Assembly: GCA_029940115.1 (NCBI GenBank)
Contig: JAOZRQ010000067.1
Span: 1-18,024, forward strand
Source of the DNA: Desulfobacterales bacterium
Lineage (GTDB): Bacteria > Desulfobacterota > Desulfobacteria > Desulfobacterales > 4be13
Direction: 5' to 3'
DNA: 18,024 bases
Part shown: in pieces, positions 1 through 12,000 of the stretch
How the letters are laid out: each line of letters opens with the position of its first letter
How positions within the stretch are numbered: position 1 is the first letter of the stretch
Program-made: the position numbers and the translations under genes
Notes under the pieces: generated by a model
Databases searched by the model: none
Told to the model about the DNA's origin: nothing
Seen by the model: the letters and a program-made list of their open reading frames with translations, nothing else

Positions 1-6
1 TTGATT

Positions 7-3000
7 CTATAGGCGATGATCCCGAATCTCCTCAAGCGCCTGTAACGCTGTGTCAATCTCCGCGTCGGTGTTCAGCGCGGTGACGGTGAAGCGGAGTCCG
101 CCTCGGTGATACGGGACCGCCGGAAACATCCCCGGCGTGACGATCAGCCCCCGCTCCCATGCGATGTCAATGGCTTTCACGGTCCGTTCCTGATTCCCGG
201 TGACCACGAATACGATGGGAAAGCAGCCGGTGTTGTCCACCTCGAAGCCGAGTTCCCGGGCCCCGGTAACCAGTCGTTTCGTGAGGGTGAACAGATTCGC
301 GCGTATGGCCTCCCCCTCGTTCCGATTCACCTCGAGTCCCGCCAGCCCGCTTGCAAGGGAGGCGACGGGGATGGGGCCTGAAAAGATGTAGTTGGACGCG
401 GCTTGGAGCCTCGATTTCATCTCCTCATCACGACAAGAGATGAACGCGGCATAAGAGGAATAGGCCTTTGACAGGCCGCTCACATAGATGATGTGATCCC
501 TTTCGCAATCCATGCCGAAATGGTTGACAATCCCGTTCCCCCTCTCTCCGTAGGGGTTCTCCTCAGTGGGATTCTCTCCGATCACACCGAAGCCGTGGGC
601 GTCATCCACATACAGATATGCGTCGTATTTCCTTGCCAGCTCACTGTAGGCCGGCAGATCAAGATATCCCACCGACATGGAATAGACGCCGTCCAGCGTG
701 ACGATGACCGGGGACTTGTGGCGATGTCGTGCGAGCTGCCTCTCCAAGTCGTCAATCTCCCCATGTCTGAACTGAGTGCATGTGATCCCCTTTGTGGCCG
801 CCATCTGGCACGCCTCGTGAATGGTGTGGTGTGCTTGGGTGTCGGATATCAGGATGCCCCTCGGCCCGGCAAGGATGGGGAGCACCCCGATGTTGAGCAT
901 GGCGATGCAGGGAAAGATCAGTGTGTCAGGGGCCTTGATCAGCCCGGCCAGTCCTTTTTCCAGTTCGGCATAGGGCGCGGGCGAGGCGACCGCGCGGGTC
1001 CAGCTCGGATGAACCCCCCACTCAGCGACCAACTTGGGAATCTGCCGCATGATGTCGGGATGATAGTCATATCCCAAATAGTTGCATGAGGCAAAGTCGA
1101 TGAACGCCCTCCCGCCGACCATCACTTTCCTGCGTTGCTGCCGGGTCACGGAGATATCCGTGAATTTCGACATCGCCTCAAACGCGGGGTCCTTTCTCAG
1201 CGCGATCAGTTCAAATGGGTCAAACACGCCCTGCATCTCAGGTGCGTCTCCGTTGTCTTCCTCATCTTCTCCCATTTCTTCCTCGGTTCCGACGGAACTG
1301 GAGGAGCCCATCTTATCCGTCAGCACATCGATCAGCAGGTTTATCGTGTTCGCCTGAAAAATCTCCACATTGCTGAACGTCACCCGGAACATGCGCTCCA
1401 CGGCGTTCTTCAACTCGACAAACATGATGGAGTCCATGCCGTATTCGGTCAGCTCCGCATCTGCTTCGAGGTCATCCGGGTCAACCTTCAGGATGTCGGA
1501 ACAGACCCGGCGCACCTGTTCGCCGAGGTCATGCGCCGGCCCGTCGGATGGCTCGCCTGATCGCGCATCGTGTTGCATCACGGCCGGCCGTGTGCGGGGG
1601 AGACGTTCAAAGGATCGTCTCTTTTTGACAACCGTCACTTGGCTCGTGCCCGCCAAACCGATCGCCTTGAGAAAGGCGCTGACCCCCTCCTCCGAAGTCA
1701 GGGGAAGCATACCCGTCTCCTGTTCCATCTGCGTCCTGATCCGTTCGTCGATGCTCATCCCCCCCTCCTCCCACAGGGGCCAGTTGAGGGAGAGGGTTCT
1801 GCCGGACCGCGTGCCCGCCTTCAGCCAATTCTCACGCATGCTGGCGAAGTGGTCCATAAAGGCGTTTGCATACGCGTAGTCGCATTGTCCCGTGTTTCCG
1901 GTGACCGCGGTCATGGAGGAGAAGGTGGCGAAGAAGTCCAAATGATCCTCCCGGGTCGCGTGGTCCAAGTGGATCATGCCGAAGACCTTGGGACCGAACA
2001 CCTCATTCATCTCGGCCTCGGTCTTCTTGATGATCAGCGCGTCCCGGATCACGCCCGCACTGTGAATGATGCCGTCAATCCGTCCAAACCGCTCTCGGAT
2101 GTCTGACACCAGGCGTCTTGCATCCTTTCTGACAGAGACATCCGCTTGGATGTATGCCACCTCCGCGCCGAGACGTTCCAACGTCCCGATTCTCCGTCCG
2201 GTCTCATCGTTCATCTCGGATCGCCCGCAAAGGGCCAGTCTCGCGTTGAAGTGCTTGGCCAAGTGTTCGGCAAAGATAAGCCCCAGTCCGCCCAGTCCGC
2301 CGGTGATCAGATACACCCCGTTCTCCTTCAACGGGATGTCGGATTCGATGGCAGGGTCAATCGCATCCAAATGTCTGATCAGACGTGCATTATTCTCGTA
2401 GCGGATCACTCTTTCCGTGTCATCCGTCTCAAACTCTCGGAACGCGATGTCTCTCAGCAGTTCAACATTCGCAATCGCCTGGGCGGACAGGCCGATGGTC
2501 TTGCAGACAAAGGGTGAGTGTTCCATGCTGATCGTTCCGGCAAGACCTGACACGGCGGCATATTGCGGCTGTGGATCGGTTTTGCTGTCAACATGGAAGT
2601 ATAAGACCTGAACGCGCCTTCCGGGGTGATGTCGCATGAAGGCTCGGCTCAGATGGAAAAGCGAATGGAATCCCCTTTCAAGTTGCGCGTGTATTCCCTC
2701 ACCATCGCCAAATTCGTCCTTGGACCAGAGATGGATGATCTTTCCGGGTAGCATCCGTTGCTCCGCAAGGGTCCGCAACAGTCTCTCGTAATCCTTTCCA
2801 TTGCGAGGTGCGACCCTGAAACCGCCATCATCCGTCTCCTGATATCGCTCACCCGGCCTCACCAAGATGACATCTCCCGGCTGAGGCATCTCGCAACATC
2901 TCCGATACAGTGCCTCATCGGTGTCAAAGATGAGGAGCGGACTGGCTGGAGGCCGCACTTGAGCGGAGGTGTCGGATCGCTTCCATATGATCCGGGAATA

Positions 3001-6000
3001 TCGGATCTCGGAATCTGTCCGCTCCGGTACGCTCTGTCCGGGGGGCCGCATGGAAATGTCATACAAGCTGACCAACAGATGGCCCGATGGGTCGAGCAGC
3101 CGGACATCAAATATCCGACTCTCCCTTCCGGTCTCCGAGGGTGTCGCATGGGCATAGCAGGTCTCGGTCAGGGGCCCTGTCATCTCGGATCTGCCGAGGG
3201 AAAAGGGGAGGAAAGGGGCGGTATCCGTCTTGTTCTGGATAAGTCCCGCGGCCGTCTGCAACGCGCCGTCCATGAGGCTCGGATGCAAGGTGTAATCCCT
3301 GAATTCGTTTCTGACACACGCGGGGAGGGCGAGTTCGGACAACACCTCCCGCTCGTTGAACCGCATCTCTTGGATCACCTGAAAACCGGTGCCGTAGCGA
3401 AGCCCTCTTTTTTCAAACTCCGCGTAGCATTCCTCACCGCTTCTCCGGTTCACGCATCGCTTTTTGATCGCGTTGATGTCGAATGGGGCATTCGGATGCA
3501 CCGATTCGTCTGACGGCCCATCCATATGATGTTTGTGCCCATTGCAGACCAGTTTCCCTTGTCCGTGGATCAGCTTTTGGCCGCGCTCACCCCGGCTGAC
3601 CACCTCATAGTCGAGAAAGCCGGATGCCTGGTCTGGGTAAAGGCTGACATGGAGATCCGTCGGTTCATCCGACACAATGACAGGTTGGGTCCAGAAGACG
3701 TTTTCAATCGCCTGTATCTTCCCCGCGCCGGCAATCTCCGCGGCGGCCCGCGCCATTTCGAGATATGTCACGCCCGGAAGCACCTTCCGACCCGACACGT
3801 TGTGATCCGACAGGTAAAATTCATCACCGGTCAGTCGAGTGGAGAATCGTTGCTCCGCAAGCGTCGAGGTGTTGCGGTCAATGAGCGGGTGGAGCTTTGC
3901 CTGTTGGCCGTTGTCCGTTGGTCGTTGGCCGTTGATCGTTGGTCGTTGGCCGTCGGTCTCCGGTATCCAGTGGCGATCTCTGGCAAAGGGATAGGTGGGC
4001 AGGGAAATCCGATTGGGTGGGCCATCGGGATGCAGGAGACACCAGTCCATATCCGCACCTGACACCCAGAGCCGGGCCAATTTGCCGAGTTTTCTATTCC
4101 GAATGATGCTTTGAAGGAACAGGTCGCCCTCCTCTCCCTCAATCATGTCGTATTCCGATTTGCCGGGGCTGACGTGGCCGGTATGAAAATCCTCCATCTC
4201 CTTTTTGGCGTTCTCATATTCGGTCAGCTTGTCAATCAGCTCGCCGACACTCGTGACCACCATTGCCAAGCGGGCCGGCATTGGCTCCCGGCCGATTTGG
4301 AGGGTCCAGGCCACATCCGCCAAGCGGACACCGTTCCTGTCGGTCTTCCCGAAATCCCTTTCCTGTTGCGGATAATGGCGGCGCAAGACATCCCCATGCT
4401 CGCGGATCAGGTGTTGCACAAACGCGTTGAGCGACGGATGTTCGGAGGAGAATTCGGCCGTTGTCTCCAATCCATAGGTGTCGGAAACGCGTTCCGAAAG
4501 CAGGGCCAGGGTGACCGGATCAAACCCGCATTCGTCCAGATCGGCATCTGGGTCGGTCTCATCCGTGGCGACACTCAACATGTCGGACGCGATGGCAATC
4601 AGGTCCTCCCGAACGAGATCCGACATCTTTGCGTCATCTCCGAGTTCCGGATGGGCTGAGACCGCATTCCTGAGAAAGTCGGCCAGATGCCTCGCGTAAG
4701 CCCGGAGCCGCTCCTCGTTTCTGGCCGAGAGCACGATGACCTGCGGATCGTCCGGTGTTCCGAGGAGGGGCGTTTGTGCCGCGGCATTCTGATATTCCTC
4801 AATTACCACATGCGCGTTGGATCCGCCAAAGCCGAAGGAACTGACCCCGGCCCTTCGGGGCACGGGACGGCCTGTTCCGTCTTCCGGTGGGTCCCAAGGA
4901 GTTGTTCGGTTGACAATGTGAAAAGGGGAATCCGTCAGCTCGATTTGGGGGTTGAGTGCCTCAAAGTGGAGGCTCGCGGGAAGGGTTCTGTGTCTCATGG
5001 CCAGAAGCACCTTGATCACCCCGGCGATGCCCGCGGTCGCCTCAAGATGCCCGATGTTGGTCTTCACCGATCCCAGCCCGCAATGCCGCTTGGCTTGGGG
5101 GATTGCGTGGTCCCACTTTTCATAAATCCTTTTGAATGCCTTTCTCAGCCCGTTCACCTCCACCGGGTCCCCAAGTGCCGTGCCGGTCCCGTGAGCCTCC
5201 ACATAGCCGACCGTCGTGGGATCAATCCCGGCCATCTCATGGGCCTTTACCAGCACATCCGCCTGTGCGTTCGGGTTCGGCACCGTCAGGGAACTGACAT
5301 GCCCGCCGTGGTTCACCGCGATTCCCCGGATGACGCCGCAAATCCGGTCCCCGTCGGCGACCGCCATGGACAGGGGCCTCAGCAGGAGCGCGCCGGCCCC
5401 CTCGCCCCGCACATAGCCGTCGGCCCGGCTGTCGAAGGTCTTGCATCTTCCGTCCTTGGAAAGCATTCCGGCCTTGCTGAACGCGATGTGCAGCGAGGGA
5501 GTGAGCATCACGTTCACGCCGCCGGCTATCGCCGACTCGCACTCCCCGGACCGGATCGCCCGCACAGCCCGGTCAATCGCCACAAGGGAGCTGGAACACG
5601 CGGTGTCCACCGGCTCGCTCGGTCCGCGGAGGTTCAGAAGGTAGGATATGCGGTTGGCCAGCACTGAGTGGGCGGTGCCGGTCGGCGTGTGCGCGCCGAT
5701 CTGGATGCCGTGCGCCGAGAGAAGCTCGGCGTAGTCGTTGGCGGAGACGCCGACGAACAGGCCCGTCCTCGTGCCGGAGAGATCCGAGGGCCTGTGCCCC
5801 GCGTCCTCAATGCACTCCCACACGATCTCCAAGAAGATCCGTTGCTGGGGATCCATCAACTCCGCCTCCCGAGGAGAAATCCTGAAAAAGCCGGCATCAA
5901 AGCGGTCCACATCTCTCATGAACCCGCCACGGTTCACATCCGTCTTCTCCCCTTCATCCGAGGGGTTTCCATAATATGCCCGCCAGTCCCATCGATCCGG

Positions 6001-9000
6001 CGGGATTTCCGTGACCAAGTCGTCCCCATTTTTCAAGTGTCTCCAGAATTCATCGAGATTCGCACACTGGGGCATCCTTCCGCTCATGCCGATGACGGCC
6101 ACCGCCTCGTCGGCGGAGGAGAATGATGGCTGGGTAGCGTTTGGCAGGAATCTCTCCATCGGTTTCGGCTCCGCTCTATGGATCTTTGGCCGGACATCTG
6201 CGCCTCCCCGTTTGGGCCGATGGTGTCGGAGAAGTTTCTCCCCATGCTTCCGGCACAGGTGTTCGGCGAAGGTGCCGACAGACGGATGCTCAAAGAAGAT
6301 CACAGGCATCAGTTCGAGGTCGTAGGCATCGTTCACCCGGTTGACCAGCTCGATCAGGCTGATGGAGTCGAAGCCGTGCTCACTCATGTCGGCATCCGGG
6401 TCAACGTCCGCCTCTCCCATTCCCAACACCTCCGAGGCGAGTCTTGAGATCCCCTCCCGCACCCGGCGGGTCAGGTCCGCGTCGTCGGTCTGGACAGCAT
6501 CGGCAGCCGTGCCGTCTTTTTTTTCAAATACCGCATCCCCCCCGCCGACCCGTCGCCGGATCTTCACCGCATCCCCATACAGGACCGTCGCATGCGCCGC
6601 ATCCGTCGTCATCAGCCTCGAAAATGCTCTGAGGCCAGTTCCGGTCGGCATGGCATACATTCCCGACATCCTCTCCGCGAGTCTCTCGCTCTGGCCGTCA
6701 ACCCTCATGCCCCCCTCCCGCCACAGGGGCCAGCTCACGGACAAGGTCCTTCCGGATCGGTGTCCCTCCTGTCTCAGCCGCTCACGGGCCGCCGCGAAGT
6801 GGTCCATGAAGCAGTTCGCGTACGCGTAGTCGCACTGTCCGGGATTGCCGACGACGCCGGCGACCGCGGAGAAGAGGATGAAGCGGCTCAGTGGCTCGTC
6901 CCTTGTCGCCTCGTCCAGCCAGCGCGTTCCCCACATCTTCGGAGCCAGCACGTCGTCCGCCTCCTCCCTCGTCTTTTTCAGAAGGTACCCATCCCGGATC
7001 ACGCCGGCCGCGTGGATGACGCCGTCGATCCGTCCGAAGCGGGATTTCGTCTCCCTGACTAGGCGGAATGCATCCTCACGATCCGAGACGTCCGCCCGGA
7101 CATGCATCACATCGGCACCCGCGTCTCTGAGCCTGTCCAGTCTTTCGGCCTTTTCGGGAGGGAGTTCCGAACGGCCGGCCAGCACCAACCTCGCCTTCCA
7201 ATTCTTGGCCAAGTGTTCCACAAAAATTAGGCCAAGTCCACCGAGGCCTCCGGTGATCAGGCAGACTCCGCCATCTGCCAGGGGCATCTCCCCGGTCTCG
7301 ACGGATTCCGGGGGGATATCCTGAAACTGTCTCACCAGACGCGTCCCGTCCTCATGCAGGACCTCCGTGGCCTTCCCGCTGGCGAGTTCTCGGATGATCA
7401 GGTTGGTGAGATGCCCGCGGTCCGCCGGCAGAGGACCGAAACCGAGGGTTTTGCAGACGAATCTCGGATTCTCCAAGCGGATCGTCCTCGCAAACCCACC
7501 CACCGCGGCATGGATGGCGTCCGAATAGGGATGGTCACCGGACGGGCCCCGCCTCTCATAGACGTATGCCAGACGCACCCTCCCTTCTGGCCGTTGTTCC
7601 ATGATGGCTTGGCTGAGGCGGAGCAGGCGGTGGAGGGGGGTGTCGCCGGACGGGCCCGCCGGGGGGCCACCAAACCTGTCCCCCCTGAAGATGACATCGC
7701 TCGGGAGGATGCCTCTGTCGCGAAGGGAACGCATCAGAAGGTGGTAGTCGTCGGCGTTGCCGGGATCGATCTCGTAGGTGCGGCCGACATCTTCGGAAAA
7801 TGCCTCCCCAGGCCGGATCAGGATCACCCTTGATGTCGTCAGACGTTCGGCGCATGCATGGGCCAGTCCCCCATCCGCGTCGAAGACGAGCAGGGGGCCG
7901 GACACCTCCCGGAGATCAGCGGATGGCAGGTTTCCAGCCTCCCAAACCGGCCGGATATACAGGATCTGGGACCGCGAATCGTCCGCCAAGACCTCGCGTA
8001 CCGTGAAGTCCCGCATCCGCACCAGCACCCGGCCCTCGATGTCGGTCAGTCTGATGAGAAACTTGGATATCCCCCCTGCCCGTTCCGGGGTCGCGTAAGC
8101 GTAGCACGTTTCAGGCAACTTCCCATGGATCTCCGTCTCCGCCAGCGAGAAGGGAAGCAACGGCGTCCCGGAACTAGGGGTTCCGTTCATGGCGAATCCC
8201 GCAATGGTCTGTAACGCGCCGTCCGCCAAGCTCGGGTGTAGCAGAAAGTCACCGGATCTGGCGGTGAGATGCGCTGGAAGCTCCAACTGGGACAGCGCCT
8301 CGGTCTCATTGAAGCGCATCTCGCGAATCACCTGAAACGCGGGGCCGTAGCGGAGTCCCATCTTCTCGAACCGTGCGTAGCAGGCATCGCCGTCCATCCT
8401 GCCGAGGCATCGCGCCCTTATGCCCTCAATGTCGATTCGCTCCGACTCCTCCGAATTCAGGACGCTGGCGACCAGCCTCCCCTGCCCGTGGACGACCTGC
8501 TCTCCGTCCTCGCCCCTGCTCACCACCTCGTAGGCCACGTCCTCCCGATCTGGACGCAGGCAGATGTCAACTTCCCGGGGGCCTTCCGCCACGCGCAACG
8601 GCTTGGCCCAGACCACATTCCTGACGCTTCGGATCTCCCCCATTTCGGCGAACTCCCCCGCGGCCCTCGCCATCTCAATGTATGCCACGCCCGGGAAGGT
8701 GCGTTCACTGGAAACAACATGGTCAGAGAGGAAGAACTCCTCCCCCGTGAGGGTCGTGGTGAAGCGTTGCTCCCGCATCGTCGAGGTGTTCCGGTCCACC
8801 AGCGGGTGGAGTGTTGTCCGTTGTCCGTTGACTTCGGCGAGCTCAGTCGAGTCGTCCGTTGGGATCCAGTGGCGATCTCTGGCAAAGGGATAGGTCGGCA
8901 GGGAGATGCGTCTGGGGCCGCCTTTGGGGTGCAACAACCGCCAGTCGATGTCGATGCCTGACACCCAGAGTTGCGCCAGCTTGTCATGCTCCCTGTCCTC

Positions 9001-12000
9001 CATGGCGGCTTTGACGAACATCTCACCACTCCTTCCGGAGACCAGAAGCTTTGTGCCGTCCCCCGCCTTTCCGACGATTCCGGAAAAGAATACTCCGGTT
9101 GCCGGCTCTCCTTCATGGTACCGGCTCAACAGTCCGATCAGGTCGCCGACATCTGAAACCACCGTTGCCAAGCGGGCCTGCATCGGTTCCCGGCCAATTT
9201 GGAGGGTGTAGGCGATATCGGCCAAGCGGAGCGACTGCCCGAGGGCCCCTTCTGTCGAGTTGTGGCGTAGCCTCTCCCCATGCGTCTTGATCAGATGCTC
9301 CGAAAGTTTGCTGATCGAAGGATGTGCGGAGAGGAGGTCGGCCTTCACCTCCGTCTCCCACCTCTTGGAAATGCGTTCCGAGAACAGAGACAGCGTCGCA
9401 GGGACAAAGCCGTGTTCGCTCAATTCCAGGTCCGGGTCAATTTCATCTCCGGTGACCTTCAGGATATCGGACGCGATGCGAATCAGGTCATTCCGGAGAA
9501 TGTCGGACAGATCGCCATCGTTTGAAAAGACCGATCCTTCCGGGATCGCCCGCCTCAGAAAGTCGGCCAGCCTCCCCGCGTAAGCCCTCAGCCGCGCCTC
9601 GGTCTTGGCCGAGAGTACGATGATCTGTTGTTCCTCCGGATCTGTGAGGTTGTGACGATCTGTGTCAGAGGCTTCTTCGAGAACCAGATGCGCGTTCGTC
9701 CCCCCGAAGCCGAAGGAACTGATGCCGGCCCTCCGGGGAAGCGGTGTGCCGTTCCCATCCGCCAAACGCTCCCACTGTCGGGTCTCGGTCACGATGTGAA
9801 ACGAGCTCCCCTCCAATCGGATGTGCGGGTTGACTTCCCTCAGGTGGAGGATGCCGGGAATCTTGCCGTGGCGCATGGCCAAGATTGTCTTGAGCAGGCC
9901 GGCGATGCCTGCCGCGGATTCCAGGTGGCCGATGTGGGTCTTGACGGTTCCGATGCCGCAGTGTGGCTCCGTGGGCGCGGGCCTGCCCTGCCTCCGGCAC
10001 AGTTCCTCAAATCCCCTTTTCAGGCCGTTCGTCTCCACCGGGTCACCCAGCTTCGTGCCTGTGCCGTGGGCCTCCATGTAACCGACGGTGGTCGGATCAA
10101 CGCCTCCGTTCTCATATGCCCTGACCAGAAGCGCGGCCTGGGCCTTGGCGTTGGGCGCGGTCAGGGAGTTGGCACGCCCCCCGTGGTTCACCGCGATCCC
10201 CCGGATCACGGCGCAAATGGGGTCCCCGTCGGCCTCGGCCCTAGCCAAGGGCTTGAGCAGGACGGCCCCGGCCCCCTCCCCCCTGGCATATCCGTCGGCC
10301 CGGCTGTCGAAGGTCTTGCACCTACCGTCGCTCCGGCTCAAGACGCCGGTCTTGCTGGCCGAGACATGCTTGAAGGGGTTCAGCAAAGCGTTGACACCCC
10401 CGGCAATCACCAGGGGGCATCTGCCGCTCCGGATGGCCTCGACCCCGCGACAAATCGCGACCAAGGAGCCGGAGCAGGCCGTGTCCACCGCCTCGCTCGG
10501 GCCATGCAGGTCGAGCAGGTACGATATCCGGTTGGCAAGCAGGCACCAGGAGAGGCCCGTGGTCATATGCGCCTCGCTTCCCACCCCGCATCTTTGGATC
10601 AGGTCGTTGTAGTCCGACGAGGTCACGCCGACAAAGAGGCCGGTCTCGGTGCCGGCCAGATCCCGAGGATTGATCCCCGCGTCCTCGACGCATGACCACG
10701 CCGTCTCGAGAAATATCCGCTGCTGGGGGTCGGTCAGCCCCGCCTCCTTCGGGGATATCCCGAAGAAGGACGCGTCGAACTTGTCCATGTCCCGGACAAA
10801 TCCGCCCCATCTCACGTCGGTCCGATCCGCCTCTCTCGTGGGGTCTCCGTCATATGCCCGCCAGTCCCATCGCTCCCGGGGTATCTCTGTGATCAGGTCG
10901 TCCCCGTTCTCCAAGTGCCGCCAGAATTCCTCCAGGTCCGCGGACTGTGGCATGACGCCGCTCATTCCGATGATGGCGACGGGTGCGTGGTCCGTTGTCG
11001 GTGGTCCGTTGTCCGTTGTCCGTTGTCTGTTGGGCGTTGTCCGTTGTTGGTTGCCTGTTGTTGGTTGCCTGTTGCGTGTTGTCCGTTGTTCGTTGCCTGT
11101 TGTCTCTCGTGTGCCGACTGGAATGTTCACATAATGCCTGATCAGGTGAGCTCTGTTTCGCCGTAGCAGATGGCCGGCGAGGGCGGTGATCGTGGGGTGC
11201 TCAAAGAATACAGCCGGCGTGATCATGGCCTGAGGTGTGTCGAGGCCGTATTTTCCGTTGACGATGTTCGTCAGTTCTGTCAGCGTGATCGAGTCGGCTC
11301 CGTGCTCGCCGAGGCTCTCATCCGGGTCGATGTCGTCTTTGCCGATCTTCAACACTTCCGAAGCGATGTGGGTCAGATCGGACTGGATGGTTTTCAGGAG
11401 GCCATCCTCATCCGGTGCAAGGTCGTCTCCGAGGTTCTCCGTCGCCTCGGGTCGGCCGGCCATCACCTCCCTGATCCTCCGAGGGTCGCCCGTCATGCAG
11501 AGGAAATGACTTTGGGGAAGCGTCAGGCCCGTGAGAAACGTGTTCACCCCGCTCTCCGTCCCCATCGCCCGCATTCCCAAGGTTTGGGCGAGCATCCTTT
11601 CGGTCTGCCCATGAATCTGCATCCCTCCTTCCCGCCACAGGGGCCAGCCGATGGAGAGGGTTTTGCCGTGGCGTCTCCTCTCGGACCGCAGGTTCTCCCT
11701 CAGTTCGGCAAAGTGGTCCATGAATCGGTTGGCATACGCATAGTCGGAAAACCCCAGGCTCTCCGTCTCCGCGGATACGGAGGAGAACATCACAAAGAAG
11801 TCGAGTTCCTCCTCCCTCGTGGCCGCGTCCAGATTCACTGTTCCGAACACTTTTGGCGCCAGAATCTGCGCGGCCTCGTCCCGGTTTTTTTCCCGGATGA
11901 AGCCGGTGCGGCTTGTTCCAGCACAGTGGATGACGCCGTTGATTCCGCCATGACGGGCCAGAATCTCCCTGACAAGGGACTCCGCATCTTCCCGGAGCGA

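Larger units (their letters stand above)
6220..10986 (-). other. PKS module 2: KS2 - Ser-less ACP-like - linker - DH2 - KR2 - ACP2
   Basis: KS2 is complete: Cys1811 in VDTACSGSL, EAHGTGT and HIGHLESAAG. No AT follows. Instead there is an ACP-like unit (2130-2205; Pro2169 where the phosphopantetheine Ser should be, motif HGFVPATL), then the trans-AT post-KS linker LADIAYTLQIGREPM and LPTYPFARDRHWIP. DH2 starts at LHPLVDRN. It keeps the catalytic His2396 in SDHVVSSERTFPG and Asp2562 in HPSLADGALQ, although the Gly of HxxxGxxxxP is Ser. KR2 has TGGLGGLG, LAPK and DYAYAN, but the catalytic Ser position (Tyr minus 13) is Ala3014 in LFSAVAG, so its activity is questionable. It has a B-type Asp (GVIRDG). 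ACP2 carries Ser3181 in HGFDSISL. If fully active the module would give a trans-enoyl unit; if KR2 is dead, a beta-keto unit. Confidence 0.87.

Noticed and set aside
9628..10695. Plus-strand ORF of 355 codons opposite KS2, with similar ones opposite KS3 and module 1
   Set aside because: The same kind of shadow recurs at the same place in each KS, as expected from mirrored codon bias rather than from real genes.
10987..11106. Possible CRISPR array
   Set aside because: The repeat unit is 7 bp without spacers and is translated in frame within the PKS. It is a simple tandem repeat.
11107..11166. Possible split of the PKS into two proteins at the repeat linker
   Set aside because: The reading frame is open without a stop through the linker, and no ribosome binding site with a start codon stands out before KS2.
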